Assembly: GCF_036669915.1 (NCBI RefSeq)
Contig: NC_089323.1
Location: forward strand, 13,480,840-13,544,839
Direction of reading: 5' to 3'
DNA length: 64,000 bases
Origin: Pocillopora verrucosa
Taxonomy: Eukaryota; Cnidaria; Anthozoa; Scleractinia; Pocilloporidae
Shown here piece after piece: positions 22,791-33,544 of the stretch. The notes under the pieces were generated by a model. It ran no database searches. It was not told the origin of the DNA and saw only the letters and a list, made by a program, of their open reading frames with translations. Position numbers and translations under genes: made by a program. Numbering within the stretch: the stretch's first letter is position 1; every line of letters begins with the position of its first letter.

Positions 22791-24989
22791 CTCCAAAACA
22801 AATTAACATGATGTAGGTCTGTACATTTGAAGAAGCTGCAGCACGAAAACGCATTCACCGTACATTTTTCATGTAATACGAGTGCAAATTTGAGCCTATC
22901 AACACCAAATTGCACTCAGTCATTTTATTACCTACATTTATTTGTATTCGTTATTTTATTGCTTTTATCTCACATAGCGAACCTTGATTGTGTCTATTAT
23001 ACATTGTAAAATGTGTACTTTTCACCGTAGGTTTGTAACGCGCATGTTGACCTATTTATATTCGCAATTTAATCTGATTAAATATTTAAGGTATACCTAT
23101 GCAAGTAGGCTCTAGCTATGATAAATGTATGGGGTCAAATTCATCTTGTTTTGACCATCCTTAGTTTCGAGGCTTCCTCGTGCATGGGGGAAGAAGGTAC
23201 AAATGCACACTCTCAGGTGACCTCAACATATAAGTGCCGCCAAACCTTGGATCTCAACTAAGGTGCACAATTTGACTAATTCGTGCTTTAAATACAGCGT
23301 CTCTCTGAAATGCAGCCATGAATATATTTCTAATTCTAACAGTCATAAATATGCTAGATGAAGCTCCCTGACTAGATGTACCATTTCATATTTTCTTGTT
23401 TTCACACAATCGTGCGTTAAAAAAGTTAGCCTGATATCCTTCCCCCGGCCCATGCATATTTTTTCCATCATAGAGAAGTCAGACAGCTTCTCTGTTAGCC
23501 AAAGTTTTTATCTCTTACATCTCGAAACCTCCGAATATCAAACACCATATGCAGAAGGGTTTCAAAGCTGTCTGTAAAAATGACTTATCGTAAAGTCTTT
23601 ACCGAGAGCTTCACTCTGTGTCTTCTTGTTCTTTCTCGCTCTGAATCACTTTTGAAAGACATAACTTGAGCTGGGGGGCAAAGCGGGTGCCTTCTAACTG
23701 TGACTCCTCCTTCGACAAAATCTACTCATTTTGCTCTACCGTTCATGAAAATCATTTACTTGTTTTTGTAGCAAATTGGATAATAAAAACTTGCATACAA
23801 GCCACAGTCCCTTTTTCAGGGCAAAGATCAGAATAATTGAAGCTCAAAAGAGATCCAGGAATGCTTCTATTTTGCTATACTCCTTTCGGTAATTTATCTG
23901 AAAACCTTCGCCGTTCTCTCAATCAATCGACATCGAAATTGAAACCAATCGCGGCTTGGTCCCTTGAAGTTTCCCTCGCCTGACACAGTTTGCTAGTTAT
24001 TTCTACGGAATGTCTTTGGCTCCTAGTGATATTTTCCTTTCCTCGGATTGGCTCTTCTGATCAATTTGGATTTGGTAGTCGCGAAGTGCATTAGCAAGCT
24101 CGACCTCTTCTTGTCAGCGAAATTAACGATGTTATCCATGTATTATCCAAAACACAGAATTTAAGTTTATTTTTTTTTCATTACTCTTTTCAAACAACTT
24201 TACAAAGACGAACATATTGTAAAATTCACAATTTCCTAACGTATGGGAATACTGTTTACACCAAATCACCTGACATAAGATAAAAGGGCATTAAAAACAA
24301 AATAACCCTTTTCATTACTCAAAATGAGAGTAAACAGAGTTTCGCATCCTTTTGTCAAAGTATAAAACCACTGGTGTCTTTATGTTTGAGTTAATTAACT
24401 CCTAACCCCAATTCGCACTTAAAGACCTAAGTCAAATTAAACCGACCAAGATTAACAGCTGGCCGTTGTCCACGTTGTTGTTCTCCAGTAAGTAGGCCGC
24501 CCTTAGAAGAAATCGAGTCCAAAAACAATTGGAAAGAAAAAGCTCTGGCCATGAGTCTAGAGATTTAATAATTTGGTGTTCAGTAACGCATCCTTTAGCC
24601 ATTTAAATTACGTGTCAGTCTTAATGGCTTTGGGTGGGTTCAATACAATGTATTGGATGTATTGGAACTATTCTACAACCTTTTAAGTCATAATTATAGA
24701 GAAAATATCGTAGAAACTACTTGTTGTTGATCAAGTGTTTCCTCTCTTAGGTGATAATACATGCAACGGATGCTCACGAAAACAAAATTGACTGTGACAC
24801 AACAGCCGGTTCTTTTGCCGTTTTAGTTCGTAAGCGCTATCGAAAAGGTGGTTATGCTGACATACACAGGGAACTATGTTTTGCGTATTAACAGCCTGGC
24901 GAGTGCTGTTAAGATAAGATTTTTCTCGTTGCTGTGGTAGATGATCTGTTGGGAAAAAGAAATGACTGCTTCAGATTAGCGGCCAGAAG

Positions 24990-25928
24990 ATGACCACAAC
25001 TCAATTAACAGTGGGTGGAACACAAACCAAAACCATTCAAGAACTAGCCTGTTCCCGGTCTATCGCAAGTGCAATACAACCGTATGTATATTATTTCTCG
25101 ACACTCCACATTCTACTTTCCCTAACAGCAATTCTTGGCAATTCTCACATCCTTGTTGCTCTTTACAAGGAATCCTCCCTTTATCCGCCGTCTAAAGTAT
25201 TTTATCGTTGCCTCGCAACAACAGATCTGTTAGTTGGCTTCGTCGTTCATCCTTTGGCTGTCATCCATTTGATGTCTTTTATCCACGAAGACTGGGGTCG
25301 TTGTTGATGGACATACCGCGCAACTTCCATATCATGCTATGTGTTATGTTCAGTATCTCTGTTTACAATGACGGCCATAAGCGTGGACAGACTTCTCGCC
25401 ATGTTATTGAGGTTGAGATACAGACAAATTGTAACTGTAAAGCGCATCCATGTTATTTTAATTACCTTTTGGATTGCATCTGGTGTAAATGCCTTATGCG
25501 AAAGCTTAAATTACCGCATATCATTTTGGTACAGCTTTATATTCATAGTGTCTTGCTTGATGATCACATTCGCATCTTACTCAAAGATTTTTAGAGCTCT
25601 TCGTCTTCATTACACTCAAATACAAGATCATGCTCAACAACACCCGAGCCAACCAAATGCACTGAACATCGCACGATACAGAAAGGCAGTGTACAATACA
25701 CTGTGGGTGCAGTTAGCTTTATTCGTCTGTTATCTACCTTATTGCATACTGGTAATTTTGATCACTTTTAATAAAATATCTCCAACACATTTAGCCTTCA
25801 GTGTGGCACTAACGGAGGTTTTTATATCCTTTAACTCAAATCTGAACCCGTTCATCTACTGCTGGAAGATTAGCGAAGTAAGACAAGCAGTAAAGCAGAC
25901 ACTGAGACAAACGCTATGTTGTTCTTAA
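24990..25928 (+). pseudogene. rhodopsin-like GPCR, alpha subtype, copy 3, one nonsense codon
   Basis: The frame is open over 312 codons except for TGA at 25305-25307, where the siblings have CGA (Arg) right after the extracellular Cys before TM3. The change is a single C-to-T step of the CpG-decay kind. The rest is well kept: GNSHILVAL, TTDLLVGF, SVDRLLAM, SYSKIF, CYLP, NPFIYCW and a terminal Cys-Cys. SCYVLCS replaces SGYALCS in TM3. Truncation after about 105 residues would leave only TM1-TM2. The otherwise intact frame suggests recent loss, or a nonsense allele of a living gene. Confidence 0.86.
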
Positions 25929-26028
25929 AGTGAATTTCTGTTCGGGTTAGACTGTATTGATGCATATAAAGCTATTTAGTGAAATAAGTGTAAATAGAGA
26001 ATGAACCAGTATATAATCGCTTAGGGAG

Positions 26029-26034
26029 AATAAA
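26029..26034 (+). terminator. polyadenylation signal of alpha GPCR copy 3
   Basis: AATAAA at the position shared with the sibling genes. Confidence 0.55.
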
Positions 26035-26486
26035 GACTTCAAATGCTGATCACCCGCGCGGATTATTACTTTACTTAAAGGTAAACTGCTGGTTGCTGTC
26101 GACACCACTCAGTGCCTACATTTAAGTTGGCCGCCGAAGAAAATGCCTCTTCTACATTACACTATGAGGTTCGTTAAGCATCTCGAAAGGATTAAAAATC
26201 GCTTAATTAAGTTTTCTGACCAGAAGCCTATAACCTTGAACATGAAATATTTCCGTTCTGACTAATGGCTTTTCACAGCTTTGGAACTATTTTGCACCTT
26301 TCAGCACATCGAGTCAGAATAAATGTTGGTGAAATTGCTTTCTGTGGAAGATGTGTTTCTTCCCAAGTGATTAAAAATTCAAGGTATACTTAAAGGAAAA
26401 ATTGACACCTTCTTTGACGTAACTGATACAAGTTCGCGCATTTTAAAACATTAAGTGCTACTGAGAATATCGATTTTATTTAAATA

Positions 26487-26735
26487 ATGGCGGAGCTCGC
26501 AGAGCGTAGCCCCATAATTATACAAAATGGTAGTAGTGACCCATCAACCCGAAAAAATTTGGACTTACGACCGTACGACCGACCGCACAAGGTGCTACTT
26601 TTAACATGCGTGGTGAACTTTATCGCGGGCACGGCTTTGTCCAGTAGTCCAGTGGTCAGTGCACTAGGCTCCGAGTCGGACGACCCGGGTTCTAGTCCTA
26701 ACCGGGGCAAGGCGTTGTGCCCTTGAGACGTGCGG
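26487..26735 (+). mobile_element. tRNA-related SINE fragment, unit 3
   Basis: The 3' part has a tRNA-like piece with GTCCAGTGGTCAGTGC as A box and GGTTCTAGTCC as B box, followed by a GGGGCAAGG run. The 5' part begins ATGGCGGAGCTCGCAGAGCG. The same element lies at 50475-50735 in unit 5, so it was present before those units separated. The unit 5 copy differs by a short insertion (GCCAACGTTA-type) near 50620. Confidence 0.6.
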
Positions 26736-26861
26736 GGAATCATTGATTAGGTGTTTAAGTAACCTTTACTAGGCAGGTACTGTTGGGACGAAATATTTCT
26801 TGAGGCAATCATTGACAACCTGCAGAAAAAGGAAATAAGGGCTTATTACAGGCAGAATAAT

Positions 26862-27345
26862 GGAGACAACAAATTTAACTGACAGGAGGTAGAATACATA
26901 CAAAATTATCACTTCAACCAATGTTACCCTTTTTTCGCAAGTGGAGTGCAAAGACACGCATACTGCGTTATCCTTCTGTACTCAGGGTACTCTTTAAGAA
27001 GACTGGAGCCTTTATCGGTACACGTACGTTGCGAGCTTTATAACAAGCTATGAATTATGCTCAGTGTCTTGAATTTGTTGACGTTGAGTACCATAAGCGT
27101 AGACAGTAGTCTCGCTTTTTTTGCAGGGCTGAGATACAGACAAATTGCAACTTTAATAAAGAGCATACATACTATCAAGGCCACTATTTGTATCGTATCG
27201 CGTATCGCCCGGCTGTGCTGTAGTTTAGATTACCTTTCACTCTTGTGCATGGTATGGCCTTATAATTATAACATCTCGCTTAAAAATATTTGTGAATCCT
27301 TCACAAATTCTGTGATCTTCTACGGAACAATGAAATATGTCTACT
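26862..27345 (+). pseudogene. GPCR pseudogene, gamma subtype, unit 3
   Basis: Starts ATGGAGACAACAAATTTAAC, like the unit 2 gamma copy. It has stops and frameshifts and keeps LTLSTISVDSSLAFFAGLRYRQIATL, in which the DR of the TM3 end has become DS. TM4-TM7 are lost. Confidence 0.78.
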
Positions 27346-27559
27346 TATGAAAAAAAATTAATAATCGTCTAACTAATTCTAACGCATTACTTTTTTTCGC
27401 TGAAAGATCAAGTGTTAGAGCGATTAAAGCAAAGAGAGTTTTGGAGAAAAAACCTCACTACAATAAACGTCTTTCTAAACTTGCATGAAGAGATACAGAA
27501 ACCACTGAAAAGAAATTCCAACGGCCAATCCTAGTTAACAGGTCCACTTTGTAGCATAC

Positions 27560-27715
27560 CAGAAAAGGAAATCTTTCCATGCGAGTAAGCTGTACTCCAG
27601 ACGGGCGATTTTCTTGTCCTGCACGTAGGCCGTGCTCAACTGTGCAATGAGTATGTTCAGAAGAATCACAATCACAGTTCCCATTTACGCCATCATCAGC
27701 AGAATTGACAGCCAG
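27560..27715 (-). pseudogene. TRP-like channel exon-11 remnant, unit 3
   Basis: The acceptor TGCAG-CTGG and the donor TTTCTG-GTATG are kept. The frame reads WLSILLMMA, a TAA, then MGTVIVILLNILIAQLSTAY. A 19-base deletion removes the YDVDRI segment and shifts the frame before the donor. The same deletion is in the unit 5 copy but not in unit 2. Confidence 0.86.
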
Positions 27716-28111
27716 CTGCAAAACATTAACAAGATGTAGGTCTGTAAATTTAAAGAAGCTGCGGCACGCAACGCATCTACCGCAGTTACATTTTTCACGT
27801 AACACGAGTGCAAAGTTGAGACACTGGTGCTTATTTACACCAAACTGCACTCGAAATCATTTTATTACCTATAGCTATTTGTGTTAGTCATTTTATCGCT
27901 TTTATCTTAATAACCTTGATTGTATCTAGTGTACATTGTAAAATTTGTACTTTTTACCGTAAATTTGTAATGCGCATGTTAGCATATTCATATTTGCAAT
28001 GTAAGCAGTTTAAATATCCAAGGTATGCCTATGCAAGTAGGCTTTGGTGGTGATAAGTGTATGGGGTCAAATGCATTTTGTTTTGACCATCCTGAGTTTC
28101 AAAGTTTGCTC

Positions 28112-28175
28112 ATGCACGGGGGAGGGGGGTGGGGGGGGTTGGGAAGGGGAGGGGGGTTGGGAAGGGGAGGGGTAC
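28112..28175 (+). repeat. G-rich minisatellite
   Basis: Nearly uninterrupted G runs with two copies of a GGTTGGGAAGGGGAGGGG-like unit. The matching place in units 2 and 6 has a single copy, so it expanded here. The runs could form G-quadruplexes. Confidence 0.75.
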
Positions 28176-28676
28176 AAATGCACCCTCTCGGGTGACCTCA
28201 ACATATATGTACCGTCAACCAGGGTATGGCTCTCGGAATCTTGGATCTTAACTAAGGTACACAATTTGACTAATTCGTGCTTTTAATACAGCATCTCCTG
28301 GACTTATGCGGCCAAGAAATGATTTCATACAAGCTAGAAATCAAGATGAGACACAAATCCCCAGTCCCTTTTTCAGAGTAAAGATCAAAATAACTGAGGC
28401 TCAAAAAAAGATCAAGGAATGCTTTTCTTTTGCTTTACTTCTTTCTCTGTAAAACCTTCGCCGATCTCTCAACCAATCAAAATCAAAATTGAAACAAATC
28501 GCGATTTGGTCCATTGTAGTTTCCTGCGCCTTATGCAGTTTGCTAGTTTTTTCTATGGCTTCTCATTGGCTCCTTGTGATATTTTCCTTTCCTCTGATTG
28601 GCTCTTCTGATCAATTTGAATTTGGAGCTCGCGAAGTGCATTAGCAAGCTTGACCTCTTCTTGTCAGTGAAATAAA

Positions 28677-29917
28677 TATATGTTATTTGCTGGCTGGGAG
28701 GGACGACCCTTAGCCGGTAAATAACATATTTATTTTCTTTTACCTCGGCGAAATTCTTTCCGAAAAAACCCGAATGATTTAGGGCTGTAAATACGGCAAG
28801 ATCTTCCATGAACTGAACAATTTTTGAGCGAGTAAATGGTGGTTAAAATAGAGGTGATGCAAATTCAAGAGAGATGCCTTAGAGAAACATTTTCATTTCC
28901 GTAACGACAAAGGTCATTTAAAAGGCTTCCAAACAAACTTTGAAACATTATTTTTGCAAGTATCTGTCACAGTCTGACACCTGTCAATTAGAGAGCGCGT
29001 AACAAAAAAATGTCTAAGAACATTTGAAAAACAACGGAAATAGTTTGGCAAGGACTGTCTCGACAATTTTTTCTTCAAAAACAGTCAATGATCTAATGGA
29101 AAGTATTATTCACTCTCATCGACGATTCATTCAAGTACGAAAATTTACCTCTTTTCATTAAGTAAACGGAGAAGAAAGTAATTGTGAGGTTTGAAGTTGT
29201 GAGAGTTTGCTCGTTTGTTTGCTGCAATGGCGTGTGTAAATCTGGTCTTTCCTTCACAAAAACTAAATTCGAATGGCACACTCCAACAAGACACAAAGGG
29301 ATTTAATGCGGCCTTTTATCAAAAATTTCCTTCAGTTTCTTTGTGCAATTTACGGTACAAATGTCCAAATTGAACGGACTTGGAAAGACTCACCGAGAGC
29401 GTATATTTGTTGTAGAACTTAAATTAAAACTTCGCTCGCTCTTTCACTACGAACAAATTGCTTGAGAAAATTCAGGTATTAAATGAATGAAAGTTCCATC
29501 GTTCAGTTTAACTGTAACCAAATACCTCACGTTTTAACTTTCTAGGTACTTTTTGTGGACGATTAAAATTAACTGCAGACGGTTTTTAGGCCGCTTGTCA
29601 ACCAAAGTAATGACACTATTGTTTGTACAAATTAATTCAGAAACCAATATTTTTCTGTCAACCAAAGTGGTTTGAGAGGGAGTAAAGAGAGGATTCATAA
29701 GTTATTTATTGGCTTGAGGTAGTGACCGACTTGTTTGCTTAAAATACTGCCCAGCCGGGAAAACGAGATATATTTATGAAAAATGGCAACGAAATTTGGG
29801 ATGTACTCGGCGATTCACGAAAGCGTTACCGTGGCTCGTGGGCAGAGATGGGAAAATACTGACTGGGTAAAGAACCAATCACATTGCAGGATTCGCTACC
29901 GTGCCCTCGTAAAAAAA
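28677..29917. mobile_element. 1.24-kb insertion element with terminal hairpin
   Basis: Comparison with the paralogous uninterrupted site near 52605-52620 shows that this stretch is inserted, with AAATAAA on both sides (28670-28676 and 29918-29924) as the likely target duplication. The left end folds: about 28671-28690 pairs with 28721-28738 around a GC-rich loop. The right end is an A run. A short minus-strand frame (28700-28809, MEDLAVFTALNHSGFFGKNF) is of unknown meaning. No transposase or reverse transcriptase is seen, so it is non-autonomous. The class is undecided. Confidence 0.7.
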
Positions 29918-30289
29918 AAATAAAAAACGTTATCTATGTATCATCTAAAATACAGAGGTCATTTTTTTTTTCATTAGTCTTCTCCAACAACTTTACAAAG
30001 AGGAACATATTGTAAAATTCAAAATTCCTAACTTGTGAGAAAACTGTTTACAGCGAATCACCTGACATAAGATGAAAGGGCATTAAAAACAAAATAACCT
30101 TTTCATTACTCAAAATTAGAGTAAACAGAGTTTCGCATCCTTTTGTCAAAGAGTAAAGCCACTGATGTCTTTATGTTTGAGTTGTAAATTGACTCCTAAC
30201 CCTAACTCGCACGTAAGTCAATTTACACCGACCAGGATTAACAGCTGGCCGTGGTCTACGTTGTTATTCTCAGGTAAGTAGGCCGTCAT

Positions 30290-31130
30290 TAGCATAAATC
30301 ATTTCCACAAAAAATTGGAAAGAAAATGCTCCGGCAGAGAGTCTAAAGATTTAATAATTTGGTGTTCAGCTTTGGGTGGGTTTCAATAAAATGTCTTGAA
30401 ACTATTCTACAACCTTTTAAGTCATAATTTTAGAGCAAATGTCGTAAAAATTGCTTACTGTTGAACAGGTGTTTTATCTCTTGGGTGATAATAAATGCAA
30501 CGGAAGCCCACGAAAACAAAATCGATTGTGACACAACAGGCGATTCTTTAGCTCGCTTTTAGTTCGTGAACGCTGTCGAAAAGATGGTTATGCTAACACA
30601 CACAGGGGAAGTAAGTTTTACGCATTAACGGCCGGGCGAGCGCTGTTAAGTTAAGACATTTCTCGTTGCAAAAGTAGATGATCTGCGGGGAAAATGTTCC
30701 GGCCGTGAGTCAAGAGATTTAATTTATACAGTGTTCAGCAACGCACCCTTTAGCCATTTAAATTACTTGTCAGTCTTAATGGCTTTGGGTGGGTTTCAAT
30801 AAAATGTATTGGAACAATTCTGCAACTTTTTAAGGCAGAAAATTAAGAACAAATATTGTAAAAATTTCTTACTGTTGGACAGATGTTTCTTCCTTTTTGT
30901 GATAATAAATGCAACAGAGGCCCAAGAAAACAAAATTTATCGTGACACAACAGGCGGTTATTTTTTTCATTGTTAGTTCGTAAACGCCATCGGAAAGATG
31001 GTTATGCTGACACACACAGGGGAAGTAAGTTTTAATTATTAACGGCCGGGCGAGTGCTGTTAAGTTAAGATATTTCTCGTTGCTATAGCAGATGATCTGT
31101 TGGGAAAAGGATAGGACTGCTTCGGATTAG
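30290..31130 (+). repeat. tandemly doubled GPCR 5' flank (beta copy 4)
   Basis: Two copies of the ~430-bp conserved flank (about 30290-30690 and 30691-31130), in the same order as before beta copies 2 and 6. Confidence 0.72.
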
Positions 31131-31140
31131 CGGCGAGAAG

Positions 31141-32073
31141 ATGGTAACAACTCAGATTTTTACAGAAGACGGAACACAAACCAAAACCATGGAATGTTCC
31201 CGGTCTGTGGCGAGTGCAATACAACCGTATGCGTATTATTTCTCGTCAATCCACATTCTGCTTTCCCTAACAGCATTTCTTGGCAATTCTCTTATCCTTG
31301 TTGCCCTTCACAAGGAATCCTCCCTTCATCCGCCGTCCAAAGTCCTTTATAGTTGCCTTGCAACAACAGATCTGTTAGTCGGCCTCGTCGTTCATCCTTT
31401 GGCTGTCATCCATTTTATGTCCTATATCTACGAAGACTGGGGCCGTTGTCGATGGACGTACCGCGCAGCTCTCATATCAGGCTATGCGTTATCTTCAGTA
31501 TCTTTGTTGACGATGACGGCCATAAGCGTGGACAGACTTCTCGCTCTGTTGTTGGGGTTGAGATACAGACAAATTGTAACTGTAAAGCGCATCCATGTCA
31601 TTTTAACTACCTTTTGGATTGCAACCGGTGTCGCTGCTTTATGCCAAAGCTTAAATTACCGCATGATATTTTGGTACGGCTTTTTAGTGACAGTGTCTTG
31701 CTTGATGATCTCATTCGCATCTTACACAAAGATTTTTAGAGCTCTTAGTCATCATCGCACTCAAATACAAGATCATGCTCAGCAAAGTCCGAGCCAACCA
31801 AATGCACTGAACATTGCACTTTACAGAAAAGCAGTGTACAGTACACTGTGGGTGCAGTTAGCTTTATTCGTCTGTTATCTACCTTCTTGCATTGTGATAG
31901 TTTTGTACACTTTTGGTAAAATATCTGCAACACATTTAAACGTCATCGGGACAGTAATGGGTGTTTTAGTCTCCTTTAACTCAACTTTGAACCCGTTCCT
32001 TTACTGCTGGAAGATTAGCGAGGTAAGACAAGCAGTAAAGCAGACACTGAGACAAGCACTATGTTGTTTCTAA
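31141..32073 (+). CDS. rhodopsin-like GPCR, beta subtype, copy 4
   Basis: This is an intact intronless 310-residue receptor. Markers: GNSLILVAL, TTDLLVGLVVHP, the extracellular Cys in GRCRW, SVDRLLALLLGLRYRQIVTVKR, SYTKIF, NPFLYCW, and Cys-Cys near the end. Compared with the other beta copies, the N-terminal sequon NFT is IFT here, so that glycosylation site is gone. In TM6 the motif is CYLPSCI, and in TM2-TM3 a Tyr replaces the His of IHEDWG. The neighbouring units and 5' flank match beta copies 2 and 6. The ligand is unknown. Confidence 0.92.
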   Translation: MVTTQIFTEDGTQTKTMECSRSVASAIQPYAYYFSSIHILLSLTAFLGNSLILVALHKESSLHPPSKVLYSCLATTDLLVGLVVHPLAVIHFMSYIYEDWGRCRWTYRAALISGYALSSVSLLTMTAISVDRLLALLLGLRYRQIVTVKRIHVILTTFWIATGVAALCQSLNYRMIFWYGFLVTVSCLMISFASYTKIFRALSHHRTQIQDHAQQSPSQPNALNIALYRKAVYSTLWVQLALFVCYLPSCIVIVLYTFGKISATHLNVIGTVMGVLVSFNSTLNPFLYCWKISEVRQAVKQTLRQALCCF

Positions 32074-32169
32074 GGCGAGTTCCTGTTCCGGTCAGACTTG
32101 ATCCCTATAGAGCTAGGAACTGAATTTAATATAAGTAGAGAGTGAACCAGTATATCATCGCATAAGGAG

Positions 32170-32175
32170 AATAAA
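32170..32175 (+). terminator. polyadenylation signal of beta GPCR copy 4
   Basis: AATAAA about 100 bases after the stop codon, as in the sibling genes. Confidence 0.6.
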
Positions 32176-32939
32176 GACTTCAAACGCTTTTGCACTGGTA
32201 TCACTGTATGGTGAGTGAAGACAACATTGCTGATTTCCTCACAAGTGATGAAAACTCCATAGATAGAACCATATCATTGGAATCGTAACAATTGGAGTTT
32301 TCCTTATCATGAGTTCAAAATATAAAATCACCAATTTCTCATATTTGAATGTCCTATATGTGAATCAACCGGCTTTTTAAACTAATTTGCACCTAAATCA
32401 ATTTCTACAAAGTGAAAATAAACTCATAACTTTTAATGAAATAGGTCGTTTTTCTACAATTGCTAAAAATGCAGATCACCCGCGCGGATTATTGCTTTAC
32501 TTAAAAGTAAATTGCTGGTTGCTCTCCACAAACACTCAGTGCCTGCTAAGTTTCCCTCCGAAGAAAATTATTCTACTACATTGCACTCTATGGTTAATTA
32601 AACAACTTGAAAGGAATAAAAGTCGCTTAAGTTTTCTGACCAGAAGCCTATAACCTTGATCCTAAAATGCTCTCGTTCTGACTAAAGCGTTTCTGAGCTT
32701 TGGAACTACTTTGCACCTTTCAGCGTATTGAGTTAGAATAGATGTCGGTAAAATTTCTTTCTATTGAAGAAATGTTTCCTTTTCCTAAGTGATGAAAAAT
32801 TCAAGGTATACTTAAGGGAAAAATTGATTCCTTTTTTGACTCAACTGATAGTACGTGCACGCATGTTAAAAGCCGTGAGATTAAGCGCTATTGAGAATGT
32901 CAAGTTCATTCAAATAATTTTGATTAAGAAAGTTTTCAC

Positions 32940-33200
32940 TAATCTTCACTAGGCAGGTGTTGTTAGGACAAATTATTTCATAATTCAAATACGGAAAACC
33001 TGCAGATGAATGAAAAAGGGGCTTATTGCAGGCAGAATAATTGCGATAAAAAGTTAATAGGAGGTGCAATACACACAAACATATTTCTTCTACTAACGTG
33101 TTTCCCGTTTTTTTCGTCGAATGAGGCTGAAGCAGCCACATAATCCAGGCGAATAAATGAATTTGAAAAGCTGACATTTCTGTTTATGTATCGAGCTATG
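32940..33200 (+). pseudogene. GPCR gamma-subtype remnant, unit 4
   Basis: Only the 5' flank and the first ~100 bases of the gamma remnant are recognisable (GGCAGAATAATTGCGATAAA aligns with the gamma start, whose ATG is lost). It is the most eroded of the four gamma copies and has no TM3 or later segments. Confidence 0.55.
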
Positions 33201-33544
33201 CTTAATATTTCTCTAAGAATACATCAACGAGAAAATCAGTGAATTTATAAGCCAATGTTAGCGACTGGTTACCTAAAGAAACGCTCTACACCTGATTGTG
33301 GAGTAATTCCGATTAGTTCGAGTTTGCGTCACTCCACTGCTCACTGTTTGTTTGGTGTTTTATATTATGTTTACGTTACTGCTGCTGTAATTGTTCTTGT
33401 TAACGCACCATTCACTTTCATATCCAAACTATTGGGAAGAAATTGCTCGAGATTTTCGCATTTAAGGAGTAAAAAAAAAGCTCAAAGGAAAAACAAGTTG
33501 AAATAAAACAGAGTCTTATTGTGGCCACTGTAACAAGAAGCTGT

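Larger units (their letters stand above)
17960..22825 (+). repeat. segmental duplication unit 2 (beta GPCR, gamma remnant, channel exon)
   Basis: The unit runs from the block shared with 7446 through the beta GPCR at 20.0 kb and the GCAGATCACC(T/C)GCGCGGATTATT landmark near 21345. It continues with a GPCR remnant and a channel exon-11 remnant. The order matches units 3 and 5. Confidence 0.75.
22826..27850 (+). repeat. segmental duplication unit 3 (alpha GPCR, gamma remnant, channel exon)
   Basis: Same order of landmarks as unit 2, but with an alpha-type GPCR (nonsense-mutated) and an extra SINE before the gamma remnant. From about 24650 onward it is nearly identical in layout to unit 5, including the SINE, so units 3 and 5 are close relatives. 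Confidence 0.78.
27851..33200 (+). repeat. segmental duplication unit 4 (beta GPCR)
   Basis: Same landmarks as unit 2. It has an expanded G-rich repeat near 28115-28175, a 1.24-kb insertion at 28677-29917, the beta GPCR at 31.1 kb and a short gamma GPCR remnant. It then runs into the 3' side of the intact channel gene. This is the only unit where that channel gene remains whole. Confidence 0.75.

Noticed and set aside
25305..25307. Selenocysteine at the in-frame TGA of GPCR copy 3 (and at 49519)
   Set aside because: Siblings have Arg and Trp at these places, not Cys, and no SECIS-like element was recognised. Nonsense mutation is simpler.
26487..26743. Open frames on both strands
   Set aside because: They lie in a SINE-like repeat that recurs at 50475.
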